Shown one piece after another: positions 1 to 8,884 of a stretch of 64,000 nt of DNA. A program made the translations under genes and the position numbers. The notes beneath the pieces are model-generated. The model saw only the letters and a program-made list of their open reading frames with translations. It was not told the DNA's origin and made no database searches. The stretch spans positions 54,191-118,190 of the forward strand of contig DVKB01000024.1 of the NCBI GenBank assembly GCA_018716305.1, written 5' to 3'. Numbering within the stretch: position 1 is the stretch's first letter; every line of letters starts with the position of its first letter. Source of the stretch: Candidatus Scatomonas merdigallinarum (GTDB lineage Bacteria > Bacillota > Clostridia > Lachnospirales > Lachnospiraceae).

Positions 1-1
1 T

Positions 2-433
2 TATCAGGGAACTCAGATCGGTTATCTGGGGGAGGTACATCCCCTGGTAGCGGACAGCTATGAGATCGGTGAGAGAGCCTATGTGGCCGTCATCGATATC
101 CTGAAGGTTCTGGAGTACGCTGATTTTGACCGGAAGTATGAAGGCATTGCCAGATTCCCGGCAGTCACCCGGGATCTGTCCATGGTGGTGCCCAAGGAGG
201 TCCGGGCGGCAGACATTGAACACATGATCCTGCAGAGAGGCGGAAAGATTCTGGAGAGCGTGACGCTGTTTGACCTTTACGAGGGATCTCAGATTCAGGA
301 AGGATTTAAGTCTATGGCCTATTCCGTGGTTTTCCGTTCGAAAGAAAAAACCCTGGAGGAGCAGGATGTGACGGCTGCCATGAAAAAGATCCTCAACGGT
401 CTGTCCGGCATGGGCATTGAACTGCGCCAGTAA
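2..433 (+). CDS. pheT: Phenylalanine--tRNA ligase beta subunit, C-terminal part (cut by window start)
   Basis: Only the last ~143 residues lie in the window; the reading frame is open from base 2 with no start. The beta subunit of the heterotetrameric PheRS charges tRNA-Phe. What is visible is the end of the B8-like domain (YLGEVHP, then IDILKVLEY) followed by the ferredoxin-fold anticodon-binding domain (FDX-ACB), recognised from FPAVTRDLSMVV, the VTLFDLYEG strand-turn and SMAYSVVFRSKEKTLEE. This is the normal C-terminus of bacterial PheT, ending LRQ at a TAA. The next gene begins 31 bases later with its own ribosome site and is probably co-transcribed. Confidence 0.96.
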   Translation, partial: YQGTQIGYLGEVHPLVADSYEIGERAYVAVIDILKVLEYADFDRKYEGIARFPAVTRDLSMVVPKEVRAADIEHMILQRGGKILESVTLFDLYEGSQIQEGFKSMAYSVVFRSKEKTLEEQDVTAAMKKILNGLSGMGIELRQ

Positions 434-464
434 GCCCAGATTCATACGAAAGAAAGGAATCGAT

Positions 465-1136
465 ATGCTGATATATGTGATCCGACACGGGGAGACCTCC
501 TGGAATGTCCTGCGGAAACTGCAGGGCCACCAGGGGGCGGACCTGGATGAAAAGGGCGTCCGTCTGGCAGAGATTACCGGGGAAGCCCTGAAGGATGTCC
601 CTTTTGATATCTGTTATACCAGCCCGCTGATTCGGGCGCGGCATACAGCGGAGATCCTGCTGAAGGGAAGAGAGATTCCCATAATCCTGGAACCCAGAAT
701 CATGGAGATCGGATTTGGAGAGTGGGAGGGCCTCTGCTGCGCTCCGGGGCGGATGGAGATGCCGGAGGAGGAGTTTCAGAAATTTTACAGGGATCCCTTC
801 CACTTCGGAGCGCCTCCCGGAGGGGAGAGTATCCGGCAGGTCTGTGAAAGGACGGCGGATTTCTATCAGGAGCTGATCCACAAAAAGGGATTTGAAAATA
901 AGACCGTGCTGGTGTCCACCCACGGCTGCGCTTCCCGTGCCTTCCTGAACAATGTTTATGAGAACAAGGAGGATTACTGGCATGGGGGTGTGCCCATGAA
1001 CTGCGCGGTGAATATTCTGGAAGTAAAGGACGGGGCAGGCCGTCTCCTTGCGGAGGATCAGATTTATTACGACAAAAAGGACTGCGTGGATTTTTACAAA
1101 ATCCCGAAAGGCGGGGAAAACCATGAAAACCAGTGA
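465..1136 (+). CDS. Histidine phosphatase family protein (phosphoglycerate mutase-like)
   Basis: A 223-residue cytoplasmic phosphatase of the dPGM/CobC-like branch. The N-terminal catalytic signature IRHGETSWN (residues ~6-14) carries the phospho-accepting His. The second arginine is in [13 protein letters not shown], and the second catalytic His is in [10 protein letters not shown]. The start is ATG 465, preceded by AAAGGA at 453-458; the reading frame is also open from 417, but that would overlap pheT. Its end overlaps the queA start by 14 bases, so the two are translationally linked. Substrate is not readable from sequence: members act on phospho-sugars, nucleotide derivatives or cobalamin precursors. 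Glycolytic mutase activity is less likely given the short length. Confidence 0.85.
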   Translation: MLIYVIRHGETSWNVLRKLQGHQGADLDEKGVRLAEITGEALKDVPFDICYTSPLIRARHTAEILLKGREIPIILEPRIMEIGFGEWEGLCCAPGRMEMPEEEFQKFYRDPFHFGAPPGGESIRQVCERTADFYQELIHKKGFENKTVLVSTHGCASRAFLNNVYENKEDYWHGGVPMNCAVNILEVKDGAGRLLAEDQIYYDKKDCVDFYKIPKGGENHENQ

Positions 1137-2148
1137 TTTTTACTATGAACTGCCCAAAGAACTGATCGCCCAGGACCCCCTGGAGGATCGGAGTTCTTCC
1201 CGGCTTATGCACCTGGACCGAAATACCGGGGCGGTGGAGCACCGGCATTTCCGGGATATCAGAGAATATTTAAAACCCGGCGACTGCCTGGTGATCAACG
1301 ATACCAAGGTGATTCCTGCCCGGCTTTACGGCCGCAAGGAGGGAACAGACGCCCTGATTGAGATTCTGCTTCTGAAGAGAAAGGAAAACGACGTCTGGGA
1401 GACCCTGGTAAAGCCTGGGAAAAAATGCCGGCCCGGCGCGGAGATTTCCTTTGGGGAGGGGATCCTGAAGGGAAAGATTATAGAGGTGGTGGAAGAGGGA
1501 AACCGCCTGATCCAATTTGAGTATGAGGGAATTTTTGAGGAGATCCTGGACCGTCTGGGTGAGATGCCTCTGCCGCCCTACATTACTCACAAGCTGAAGG
1601 ATAAAAACCGCTATCAGACCGTGTACGCCAAGCACGAGGGCTCGGCAGCCGCGCCCACAGCTGGGCTTCATTTTACAGAGGAACTGCTGGAGGAAATTCA
1701 GAGCATGGGAGTTAGGATTGCCCATGTAACCCTCCATGTGGGTCTTGGGACCTTCCGCCCCGTAAAAGTGGAGGAAGTGACAGAGCATCACATGCACTCG
1801 GAGTTTTATGTGGTGGAGGAGGAGCAGGCGGCCCTGATTAACCAGACCCGGAAGCAGGGAGGACGCGTCATCGCCGTGGGGACCACCAGCTGCCGGACGC
1901 TGGAGTCGGCGGCTTCTGAGGACGGAACCCTGAAGGCCGGCAGCGGCTGGACAGATATCTTTATCTATCCGGGCTACCGCTTTAAGATTCTGGATGGTCT
2001 GATTACCAATTTCCATTTGCCGGAGTCAACCCTGATTATGCTGGTATCGGCCTTTGCCGGAAAAGAGCATGTGCTGGCGGCTTATGAGGAAGCAGTGAGG
2101 GAAAAGTACCGATTTTTCTCCTTTGGGGACGCCATGATTATCCTGTGA
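1123..2148 (+). CDS. queA: S-adenosylmethionine:tRNA ribosyltransferase-isomerase QueA
   Basis: A 341-residue enzyme of queuosine synthesis that transfers and isomerises the ribosyl part of SAM onto preQ1 at the wobble base of tRNAs with GUN anticodons, giving epoxyqueuosine. Family hallmarks are visible: [14 protein letters not shown] at the N-terminus, [41 protein letters not shown] and the end motif [15 protein letters not shown]. Length matches the usual ~340. The ATG at 1123 lies inside the end of the preceding phosphatase gene (14-base overlap), with GGCGGGGA just upstream. The gene is followed by a hairpin terminator at 2165-2191, so it ends the pheT-side transcription unit. Confidence 0.97.
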   Translation: MKTSDFYYELPKELIAQDPLEDRSSSRLMHLDRNTGAVEHRHFRDIREYLKPGDCLVINDTKVIPARLYGRKEGTDALIEILLLKRKENDVWETLVKPGKKCRPGAEISFGEGILKGKIIEVVEEGNRLIQFEYEGIFEEILDRLGEMPLPPYITHKLKDKNRYQTVYAKHEGSAAAPTAGLHFTEELLEEIQSMGVRIAHVTLHVGLGTFRPVKVEEVTEHHMHSEFYVVEEEQAALINQTRKQGGRVIAVGTTSCRTLESAASEDGTLKAGSGWTDIFIYPGYRFKILDGLITNFHLPESTLIMLVSAFAGKEHVLAAYEEAVREKYRFFSFGDAMIIL

Positions 2149-2164
2149 TAAGAGATTTTTCCAT

Positions 2165-2191
2165 AAGGGCGCCTTTACCGGCGTCCTTTTT
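2165..2191 (+). terminator. Rho-independent terminator after queA
   Basis: A 9-bp stem (AAGGGCGCC at 2165-2173 with GGCGTCCTT at 2180-2188, one G-U pair), a 6-base loop and a run of T to 2191. It separates queA from the operon starting at 2305. Confidence 0.8.
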
Positions 2192-2231
2192 GCGTACAGA
2201 GTTTTTTCTTTATGCTTTAGTAAAAAACATC

Positions 2232-2260
2232 TGTAGAAATCTGCGGCAATATGATAAAAT
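2232..2260 (+). promoter_or_regulatory. Putative extended -10 promoter of the ESCRT-like operon
   Basis: TGATAAAAT at 2252-2260 is an extended -10 element (TGn plus TAAAAT). The -35 region is poor: TGTAGA at 2232-2237, 17 bases upstream, matches the consensus at 3 of 6 positions. No operator-like palindrome is evident. The same extended -10 word occurs before the sugar ABC operon at 31381. Confidence 0.45.
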
Positions 2261-2304
2261 GGTGCGTAGAATGAGACAAGCGACAAAAGGTGAAGGTGAT
2301 CCTT

Positions 2305-4203
2305 ATGGGAAGATTTGAGGCTGAAGCTGGCTTGTGCCACCTGGTTTTCGCCAATGAAGATACATATTATCTGAGCAGTCTGCTGCAATTAAATCTGCGT
2401 CAGTATCTGTATTATGACTTGAAAAGCAAGGGGTACGGGGCGGTTTACTTTTTTTTCGGCGAATCCGGAAGTTTCTCTGTTGTTTTCCCGGACGCTGTCT
2501 CTCGGAGCATTTACGAGGGGTATGAGGAGCAGACAGCCGGGCAGAAATTTAAGACCTGGCTGCTGGGCAGAAAGGAATCCCCGGAAGATCCGGGGACCTC
2601 TGTGCCGTGCGGCGACTGCGGTTCTCTGTTCCGGCGGGTTCTGCGGATTATGAAGGGGGAGAAGAAGATTGCCTTTGTGTTTCAGATCGAAACTTTTTAC
2701 AGTCTGTCCGACTGCCCGGAACTGATTGAGAAATTGTCTCAGTCGGCAGGCTCCAACTATAACCGGGGTCATATTTTTCTGATCTGCGCCCCGGTGACCG
2801 CCGGGGGCAGCAGTCGGCTGCTCACCGATGCCCATGGAGTATTTCGGTCCCCTCTTTTTCCGGAAATTCAGCGGATTTTCAGCAGTTATAAAAATGTTCA
2901 GATTTATGAGCGGCTCAGAGAGGAACTGGGACAGAGAGTCTGTTTTCTGAATCTTCTGGACCGCAATTCTGTTTATTATATGGTTCTTCATTTTCTGGCA
3001 GAGCAGGGTTCTCCTATGGCCGGATTTTTTTCAGCGGCGGAGGATTACGCGGATTTTATCTGGGCCTGGTATCATTCCTCTTCCTTTCAAAAGGACGCGG
3101 GTCCCATTTTTCCTGTCAACGAAAAGCGAATGTATTCCGTGATTCAAACCAGTCTTGGGGACCGGGAAGTATTCCGGCGCATGAACCGGGAAGTGATAAG
3201 ACTGAGAAGCAGTATGGATGCCGGTCAGAGCCTGGCCCAATGGATCTGCGGGCACTATGAGATGGATTCCTGGCAGAGGCTGATTTATGAGGAAAATCCC
3301 ATTTTGATCCGGCTGGAGCACCTGCCTCTTCCGCAGGAATGGGAGAAGGAGCAGAAGCTCAGGCTGCCGGCTCTTGGGCAGATCAGGAGGGAACTGATGA
3401 AGCCCAGCACTCTGCTGCAGAGCCCCAGAGAGGAGGCGTATGCCTTTGCCTGTGTGGAGCATCTGCGGACAGCCTGCGCCAGAGAGGATCTTCTGACCGC
3501 GGAGAAGTCCCTGGAGGCTCTGAGGTTCATCGTCTGCGGCTTTTCAGGGGCGGAATCCGCAAAGGAGAATTTGGAAGACAGGGAAGAACTGCACCGGTCG
3601 ATTATGCAGGACTCGGAACATCTGTATGAAATCACCAGACTGTATCAGGGGGATCGGGATAAAATCCGGGAATACACGTTCCGATTGAAGGGATGCATTG
3701 AGGAGGTACACCGGTACGAAAAGCAGCACGGACTCTCGGATACGGATTACGGCAGGATGTCCGGGGAAAAAGGCGGCGGGGAAATCTCCCCGGAGCTGCA
3801 CCTTCTGTCGGTGAAAAAATCGGAGGCTGCCAGTCTGTGGGAGGATATCCGGAACAGAAAGCTTCTGCTGGCCCAGAAGAAAAGGCTCATGGATAAATGC
3901 AGGGAAAATATCCGGAAACTGGAGATGGCCCTCACCACCCTGGCGGCCGGCAGCATGGAGCATCTGCGGGAAAATATGGAAAACGCTTCAAAATATGTTC
4001 AGGACGCTCTGGTGGACCATCAAGTGATGATGAAAAATCTGGAAGACGCTTCCAGAGAACTGCAGTTTACTATAGAAGAAGCTTCCGCCATGGAGCGGGA
4101 GGACCCGGTGAATCTGGAGGATATACAGAAGGAACTGGAAGAACTTATGGAAGAAGACCTGTCGGAGCAGGAGACAGAAAAGGCGGGATGGACGAATGGT
4201 TAA
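2305..4203 (+). CDS. Uncharacterised large protein, first gene of the ESCRT-like operon
   Basis: A 632-residue protein I do not recognise. ATG 2305 is chosen because AAGGTG lies 6 bases upstream; a GTG at 2290 is the alternative. The first ~230 residues alternate predicted strands and helices (CHLVFANED, YGAVYFFFG, KKIAFVFQIETF, HIFLICAPV), reminiscent of a P-loop fold that has lost its Walker A; this is only an impression. Residues ~410-632 are strongly helical and charged, probably coiled coil (KENLEDREELHRS, ENMENASKYVQDA). There is no signal peptide or membrane segment, so it is probably cytoplasmic. Its end overlaps the Hsp70-like gene by 8 bases, implying coupled translation. It may be a scaffold or sensor for the operon's ATPases. 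Confidence 0.8.
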   Translation: MGRFEAEAGLCHLVFANEDTYYLSSLLQLNLRQYLYYDLKSKGYGAVYFFFGESGSFSVVFPDAVSRSIYEGYEEQTAGQKFKTWLLGRKESPEDPGTSVPCGDCGSLFRRVLRIMKGEKKIAFVFQIETFYSLSDCPELIEKLSQSAGSNYNRGHIFLICAPVTAGGSSRLLTDAHGVFRSPLFPEIQRIFSSYKNVQIYERLREELGQRVCFLNLLDRNSVYYMVLHFLAEQGSPMAGFFSAAEDYADFIWAWYHSSSFQKDAGPIFPVNEKRMYSVIQTSLGDREVFRRMNREVIRLRSSMDAGQSLAQWICGHYEMDSWQRLIYEENPILIRLEHLPLPQEWEKEQKLRLPALGQIRRELMKPSTLLQSPREEAYAFACVEHLRTACAREDLLTAEKSLEALRFIVCGFSGAESAKENLEDREELHRSIMQDSEHLYEITRLYQGDRDKIREYTFRLKGCIEEVHRYEKQHGLSDTDYGRMSGEKGGGEISPELHLLSVKKSEAASLWEDIRNRKLLLAQKKRLMDKCRENIRKLEMALTTLAAGSMEHLRENMENASKYVQDALVDHQVMMKNLEDASRELQFTIEEASAMEREDPVNLEDIQKELEELMEEDLSEQETEKAGWTNG

Positions 4204-5905
4204 TTTAGGTATGGATTTTGGAAGCACGTATACGACGGTTTCGGTATACCGGGAAGATACGGAGACTCTGGAAGCGCTGATTCTGGGCCAGGGGGTGCCC
4301 TATCTGCCCTCGGTGGCGGCCAGGGGAAAAGGGGAGACTCTGTTTGGAACAGCGGCCAAAAACAAGACGGGGAAAAAAGGATATACCATCTATAAAGCAT
4401 TTAAAATGCTTCTCCCTGAGAGCGATCCGGAAAAACTGGCAGAGAGAGGTTATGATCCGGAAAACACCCCGGAACAGATTACCAGGATTTTTATCGAAAA
4501 TGTTCTGCGGCAGGTGCTGGAGGATCTCCACGAAACCAGGATCGATCATCTGGTGGTGGGCGTTCCCGAAATCTGGAACGAGGGGATCCGCACGCTGGAC
4601 GGCAGAACACTGATCCGGGATATCTGCAGAAGTCTGGATTTTGTATCCCCCGAGGGAGTCAAGGTGGTCAGCGAGCCGGCGGCGGCCAGCGCCTATTTTG
4701 CCCGCAATTTTTATCTCAGCACGAAACGGAATTTTGAGGGGAATATCCTGCTGGTAGATTACGGCGGCGGAACTTTGGATATCACGTTGACCCAGGTTCT
4801 GTCCTGCGGAAAAGAGGGAGAACCCCACTCCATGGAGTTAAAGGTTCTGGACCGGACCGGAGCCGGTGAAAACGAGGAGGGCCGCATCGGAAAAGCGGGG
4901 ATTGTATACATGGAGACCGTTACGGCCAGGGCGGTTCAGCGTTCCGGCCTTACCGACGGGGAGGAGCCGGTCTGCGGCAGCATCTTTTACAGGGCGGTAG
5001 ACGAACTGGAACTGGAATTACAGAGCAATACAAAAAAAATCCAGAATATTTTCGAGGAATACGGGCTGGATTACCCCGAGGAACTGAATCAGGAAGAATT
5101 CACCACCATTGCATACGGGCAGGATGAGGTACAGATTACCTACGGACTTCTGCTGGAGATTTATAATGAGGTAATCCGGGACACATTTGACGAAAAGCTC
5201 AATGAGATCCTGGCGTTTATGGACCGCTCCGGCATTTCCTACCAGGATGGGAGCCGGGACGACTTTAAAATCGCCCTGGTGGGAGGCTTCGGAAACTTTT
5301 ATCTGGTAAAAAGGCAGATCGCGGATAAATTTAAGCTGGGGAACAACGACAGGCGCCAGGAAAATATCCTTTTGGACCGGGCGGGCTGCGAGAGAGCCAT
5401 TTCTCTGGGAGCGGCCCTGCTGGCCGGGGATGTCATCGGTATCCGGAATACGGCCTCCTTCTCTATCGGGGTCTGGGCCTACGATATGAATAAAAAACTC
5501 TGCCTGAACTACGCCATCCGCTATAAGCAGGAAATTGAATTTGACACCATTTATTACGCCAGAGGAAGCGAAGACGGGGAAATTTTCGTGATCCAGACGA
5601 TTTCCGGCGGGTTTGATAAATTTCTGGTGAATTTCAGTCTGGATGACCGGACCGCCTGTTTTGCCCTGCTGAAGGAGGAATTTGCCGGAAAGCTGGCTCA
5701 TGTGGTGACCAATCAGTATCATATGGCGGTGGTGGGCTTTTCCCTCGATTCCTCCGGGGTGGTAAGTCTCCATATCCGGGACTACGATCTGATGGAGGGC
5801 ACCATCGGGCAGGAAGACCATGTGGTGGAGCTGACCAAGTTCAATCAGCTGTTTGAGGTCACCAGTATGGGACAGCCTTTGCATAAAGGAAGGTGGGAGG
5901 CATGA
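4196..5905 (+). CDS. Hsp70-like (actin-fold) ATPase
   Basis: A 569-residue Hsp70-family protein. The nucleotide-binding domain shows phosphate-1 GMDFGSTYTTVSVY (residues ~5-18), the connect region VVSEPAAASAYF, phosphate-2 LLVDYGGGTLDIT and adenosine motif IALVGGFGNFYLVK. The residues after ~410 form a beta-rich segment (SFSIGVWAYD, FDTIYYARGSEDGEIFVIQ) in place of a typical substrate domain, and the helical lid and DnaK C-terminus are absent. It is therefore a divergent chaperone-like ATPase rather than DnaK, for which a grpE-dnaK-dnaJ context would be expected. ATG 4196 overlaps the previous gene by 8 bases, and the stop overlaps the next start as ATGA at 5902. Expected role: ATP-dependent remodelling of partner proteins encoded in the same operon (inference). 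Confidence 0.88.
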   Translation: MVNLGMDFGSTYTTVSVYREDTETLEALILGQGVPYLPSVAARGKGETLFGTAAKNKTGKKGYTIYKAFKMLLPESDPEKLAERGYDPENTPEQITRIFIENVLRQVLEDLHETRIDHLVVGVPEIWNEGIRTLDGRTLIRDICRSLDFVSPEGVKVVSEPAAASAYFARNFYLSTKRNFEGNILLVDYGGGTLDITLTQVLSCGKEGEPHSMELKVLDRTGAGENEEGRIGKAGIVYMETVTARAVQRSGLTDGEEPVCGSIFYRAVDELELELQSNTKKIQNIFEEYGLDYPEELNQEEFTTIAYGQDEVQITYGLLLEIYNEVIRDTFDEKLNEILAFMDRSGISYQDGSRDDFKIALVGGFGNFYLVKRQIADKFKLGNNDRRQENILLDRAGCERAISLGAALLAGDVIGIRNTASFSIGVWAYDMNKKLCLNYAIRYKQEIEFDTIYYARGSEDGEIFVIQTISGGFDKFLVNFSLDDRTACFALLKEEFAGKLAHVVTNQYHMAVVGFSLDSSGVVSLHIRDYDLMEGTIGQEDHVVELTKFNQLFEVTSMGQPLHKGRWEA

Positions 5906-7236
5906 GATTCAGCAGAACTGAAACTTCTCTGAAAGCGCTGTCCGGCCGGAAGCAGCTGACGCTGAACGATGTCCTGGATCTTTTTTATGATCTGGGGGCG
6001 GATATCAGGGACGATCAGAAGATGACTGTGGACAGGCTCCCGGCGGAGCAGGAGGAAGCGGCTGTGACCCGGCTGTCCTGGCTGGGCCGGACCCTGCTGC
6101 GGATCTTTGGACGGCTTCCCGTGGAAGCCATGGATCAGGAGCAGCTTCTGCGGTTTAAAAAGCTGGAAAACAATCTGGAAGAAGCGCAGCGGCAGCTGGA
6201 GAGCGTTTCCGGCAGGCTCACAGGTCTCCGGCAGCAGGCAGCTCTCCTGGAACAGAAAAAAGAGCAGCTGGAGCAGTCTTTGGAGGAGGAAGAAAAGCTT
6301 CTGGAAACCTGCCGGCAGCTGACGGCTTTTGTTCAGGAGTATCAGGAAAAAAAGATACCGGATATCCGGATACAGAAGGAACGGCTGGAGGAGCAGTATC
6401 AGCAGTGCAAAGATGCCTGTGAAGGCCTGCAGGCCCAGTACCGGCAGAAAAAAGAAGAGCTGGAACAGCTGGGGGAACAGGCCCGCAGAACAGAGGCCAG
6501 GCTGCAGGAGGCAATCCGCAGCCACAGAGAAAATCTTCTGCAAAACGAGAAGCTGGAAGAAGAATATCAGAAACGAAAGCAGCAGTTCCAGAATTCAGAC
6601 ACCCAGCGCCGGAGCCTTATGGAACAGATTCAGAATCTGGAACAGAGCCTGAGCCGCACGGATATCGAGGATCTTAGGGAGCTGCTGCGGCAGAGGGAAG
6701 AGGAAGCCGCGGAAAGAGAAGTCCAGCGGCAAAGCCTGCAGGAGCAGATAGAGAAAAAAGAGGAAGCGCTCCTTCAGATGGAGGCGGAAATTTCCGGGAA
6801 GCAGAAGCGGGCCCAGGAATTGGTCTGGCAGACAGAGGAAGAAAGAAAAAAAGCGGAAGAGAATCTGGAACAGATGGAGCGCAGAAAAAAGACGGCGGAG
6901 GCCCGAAAGCAGGAATTGCTTACCCAGACTCTTCAGGAGGAAAAGGAAACCGCCAGGCTGGAAGACTGGTTCCGGAGCCTGGAGGCCGCGGCTTACCGCC
7001 AGAGGCTGGAACAGTGCAAAAAACGGATGCAGGTTTTAAAGAGGGCAAGAGAGCAGCTGGATGGAGAATTAAGACTGCTGAATGGTCTTCTGCCCGCGGG
7101 GAAACAGGCCGGCCTTTTCCAGTATCAGAAATATTTTCGGGACACTATGGAACAGCTGGAGACGGTTCTGAATCAGTATCAGAACGCTTACTGCATTGTA
7201 ACGCACCTGTTTGAAAATGGAGGAAATAGTTTATGA
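5902..7236 (+). CDS. Long coiled-coil protein paired with the Hsp70-like ATPase
   Basis: A 444-residue protein. Residues 1-~75 form a small, possibly globular head (LTLNDVLDLFYDLGADIRDD, then LSWLGRTLLRIFGRLP). Residues ~80-400 are an almost uninterrupted Gln/Glu/Lys/Arg-rich coiled coil (many QLE, EEKLLE, EQMERRKK blocks), and the tail is short (LFENGGNSL). No signal peptide or clear membrane span is seen. The start is ATG 5902 in an ATGA overlap with the Hsp70-like stop, with AAGGAAGG at 5886-5893; an in-frame GTG at 5893 is less likely. The tight coupling suggests a physical partner of the Hsp70-like protein, such as a scaffold or an analogue of the GrpE coiled coil, but no GrpE signature is visible. 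Confidence 0.82.
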   Translation: MRFSRTETSLKALSGRKQLTLNDVLDLFYDLGADIRDDQKMTVDRLPAEQEEAAVTRLSWLGRTLLRIFGRLPVEAMDQEQLLRFKKLENNLEEAQRQLESVSGRLTGLRQQAALLEQKKEQLEQSLEEEEKLLETCRQLTAFVQEYQEKKIPDIRIQKERLEEQYQQCKDACEGLQAQYRQKKEELEQLGEQARRTEARLQEAIRSHRENLLQNEKLEEEYQKRKQQFQNSDTQRRSLMEQIQNLEQSLSRTDIEDLRELLRQREEEAAEREVQRQSLQEQIEKKEEALLQMEAEISGKQKRAQELVWQTEEERKKAEENLEQMERRKKTAEARKQELLTQTLQEEKETARLEDWFRSLEAAAYRQRLEQCKKRMQVLKRAREQLDGELRLLNGLLPAGKQAGLFQYQKYFRDTMEQLETVLNQYQNAYCIVTHLFENGGNSL

Positions 7237-7733
7237 AATGTGAGTCCTGCATGGGAGAGGTTCGCGGGGGAAGAGCAAAATGTCCGTTCTGCGGTTTTCC
7301 TGTAGTACAGATCCCGGAAATGGAGGAAGAGGAACGGGAGCATGTCAGAAGCATGGGCCGGGAGTATCTCCGGAGAAAACTGGAGGATCTGACAGTAGGC
7401 ATCACCGCCTACAGCTACGCCATGGAAGAGGAGGGTCTGACCCTGGAGGAGACGGCGGAGGTGCAGGTGGCCGGCGGATCGGATCTGAAGCCTGGGGTCC
7501 CTGTATGGCTTCGCCGGGATTTTCAGAGGCTGGACCAGGAGGGCGAGGTGGTGATTCACGCCTTTCTGCGCAGAGGAGATCATGAAAAGAGAATGGAGCT
7601 GCCGGTGCAGCTGCCGAAAATCAGCGGCCCCTGCCGGATCGGAGTTTGTCTGGAAGAAGGACTGCGGGCCCGGTTTCTGCTGGGAGACGCGGACAGCTGT
7701 ACAAAATCCGCGCAGTTTTCACTGATGGATTGA
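7233..7733 (+). CDS. Zinc-ribbon protein of the ESCRT-like operon
   Basis: A 166-residue protein. An N-terminal zinc ribbon is formed by two CxxC pairs (CESC at residues ~3-6 and CPFC at ~18-21). A short helix rich in Glu/Arg follows, then a probable beta-rich domain (VQVAGGSDLKPGVPVWL, VVIHAFLRRGDHEKRMELPVQ). The start ATG 7233 overlaps the previous stop as ATGA, and GGAGGAAA at 7219-7226 supplies the ribosome site. I do not recognise a named family. In this setting a zinc ribbon could act as an adaptor that recruits clients to the Hsp70-like or AAA+ ATPase. That role is inference from neighbours only. Confidence 0.8.
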   Translation: MKCESCMGEVRGGRAKCPFCGFPVVQIPEMEEEEREHVRSMGREYLRRKLEDLTVGITAYSYAMEEEGLTLEETAEVQVAGGSDLKPGVPVWLRRDFQRLDQEGEVVIHAFLRRGDHEKRMELPVQLPKISGPCRIGVCLEEGLRARFLLGDADSCTKSAQFSLMD

Positions 7734-7768
7734 GCATAGAAGAAAAGAAAAAGAGAGGAGACAGGGAG

Positions 7769-8869
7769 ATGGGATTTTTAGACAGACTGGTGGGAAATAA
7801 ACCAGAAAAAACAGAGAAGCAGATTCAGGCGGAGCAGAAAAGCCGTGCCGCGGAAATCCGGGGGAAAACAGAAAATCTGCTGACCGCCATGAAAAAAATA
7901 AATTTATACGATCCCACAGGGCGGATTTCCAGGGATGAAACCGAAAAATATAAAATGGTTCTCCAGAATCTGGCGGACCGCCTGGACCGGGCGCCGGTGA
8001 GCCTTCTGGACACCAGAAAAATGGATGAGCAGATGATCTGGCTGGTGGAACATCTGGAAGAGGCTTTCAAAAACGGAAGCCCTGATACAGCACAGCGCAT
8101 CCAGACAGCTTTGATCTACGGAGTGGGAAAGGGCCATGAGCAGATTCCGTCCAGTGACGAGAAAAAAATCCCCGACATTCTCCGGGATCGGGAAAACCGG
8201 CTGGGACAGTACATTACGATCGTGGAATATTCCCAGAAAATAGACGAGCGCAGGAGAAGCATAGAGATTCAGCAGAAAAAATACGACCAGGCTTCCGGTC
8301 AGTTTAAAGAATCATATGCCCGGGTCAAGCAGGAGATGAAGGAAAATCCCCATCTGGTGGAGATGATCGATCAGTATGGTGAAAAAGTAAAAGACATTAA
8401 TATCGATGCCTTTCATCTGGCGGTGAAATACAGGGAAGTTGCCAAAATTTATAAGGACATGGAAATGCTGAAGGGGCAGATGGCGCTGAATGAGACGACC
8501 ATCAACTCCTGCAGCCAGATCATCCGCAGCGAGGAAAACGCCCTGACAGAGCTGGCAACCGCCGTCACCCAGGAAATGCAGGATCAGGTGATCCGCCATG
8601 AGGCGGAGTTCCGCAACCGTCTGGTAGAGCTGCAGCAGCAGATCACTCAGCTGGATGAACTCAGCGAACGGTTCGAGGATACCATAAAAGAAGTCTTTGC
8701 CTCTCCGGTTATGGGAGATTATATTGTGAAATCCGCCATAGAATTTGAAAATATGGAAAAGGCCATAGAAAAGGAAAAGGCAGGAAAAGCAAGAGGAAGA
8801 GAACTGCAGCTGCAGCAGGAGCTGGAGGAAGAGGCAGAGAACCAGGAGCAGGGGCTTCTGAACAATTAA
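7769..8869 (+). CDS. Helical protein with amphipathic N-terminus (possible filament or membrane-associated subunit)
   Basis: A 366-residue, almost wholly helical protein. The start is ATG 7769, 8 bases after GAGGAG at 7755-7760; the longer open frame from 7646 lies inside the preceding gene. It begins MGFLDRLVGNK, a short amphipathic segment like those that start many ESCRT-III proteins. Long helices follow (residues ~130-340), including a conserved-looking stretch around DINIDAFHLAVKYREVAKIYKDME and a Glu/Lys-rich tail. I considered the TelA (toxic anion resistance) family, which has similar length, but see no convincing motif. It lies immediately before the two CHMP-like genes and may be a third structural subunit. 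Confidence 0.75.
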   Translation: MGFLDRLVGNKPEKTEKQIQAEQKSRAAEIRGKTENLLTAMKKINLYDPTGRISRDETEKYKMVLQNLADRLDRAPVSLLDTRKMDEQMIWLVEHLEEAFKNGSPDTAQRIQTALIYGVGKGHEQIPSSDEKKIPDILRDRENRLGQYITIVEYSQKIDERRRSIEIQQKKYDQASGQFKESYARVKQEMKENPHLVEMIDQYGEKVKDINIDAFHLAVKYREVAKIYKDMEMLKGQMALNETTINSCSQIIRSEENALTELATAVTQEMQDQVIRHEAEFRNRLVELQQQITQLDELSERFEDTIKEVFASPVMGDYIVKSAIEFENMEKAIEKEKAGKARGRELQLQQELEEEAENQEQGLLNN

Positions 8870-8884
8870 CAGAAGGGGGAAAAT

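Noticed and set aside
393..1124. Long minus-strand open frame opposite the phosphatase gene, and many similar long antisense frames across the window
   Set aside because: They are antisense shadows of well-supported genes, without ribosome sites or recognisable domains.
7769..8869. Assignment of the helical protein as a TelA-type toxic anion resistance protein
   Set aside because: Length is similar, but I could not see a family motif; the amphipathic start and neighbourhood fit the CHMP-like genes better, so it is left unnamed.
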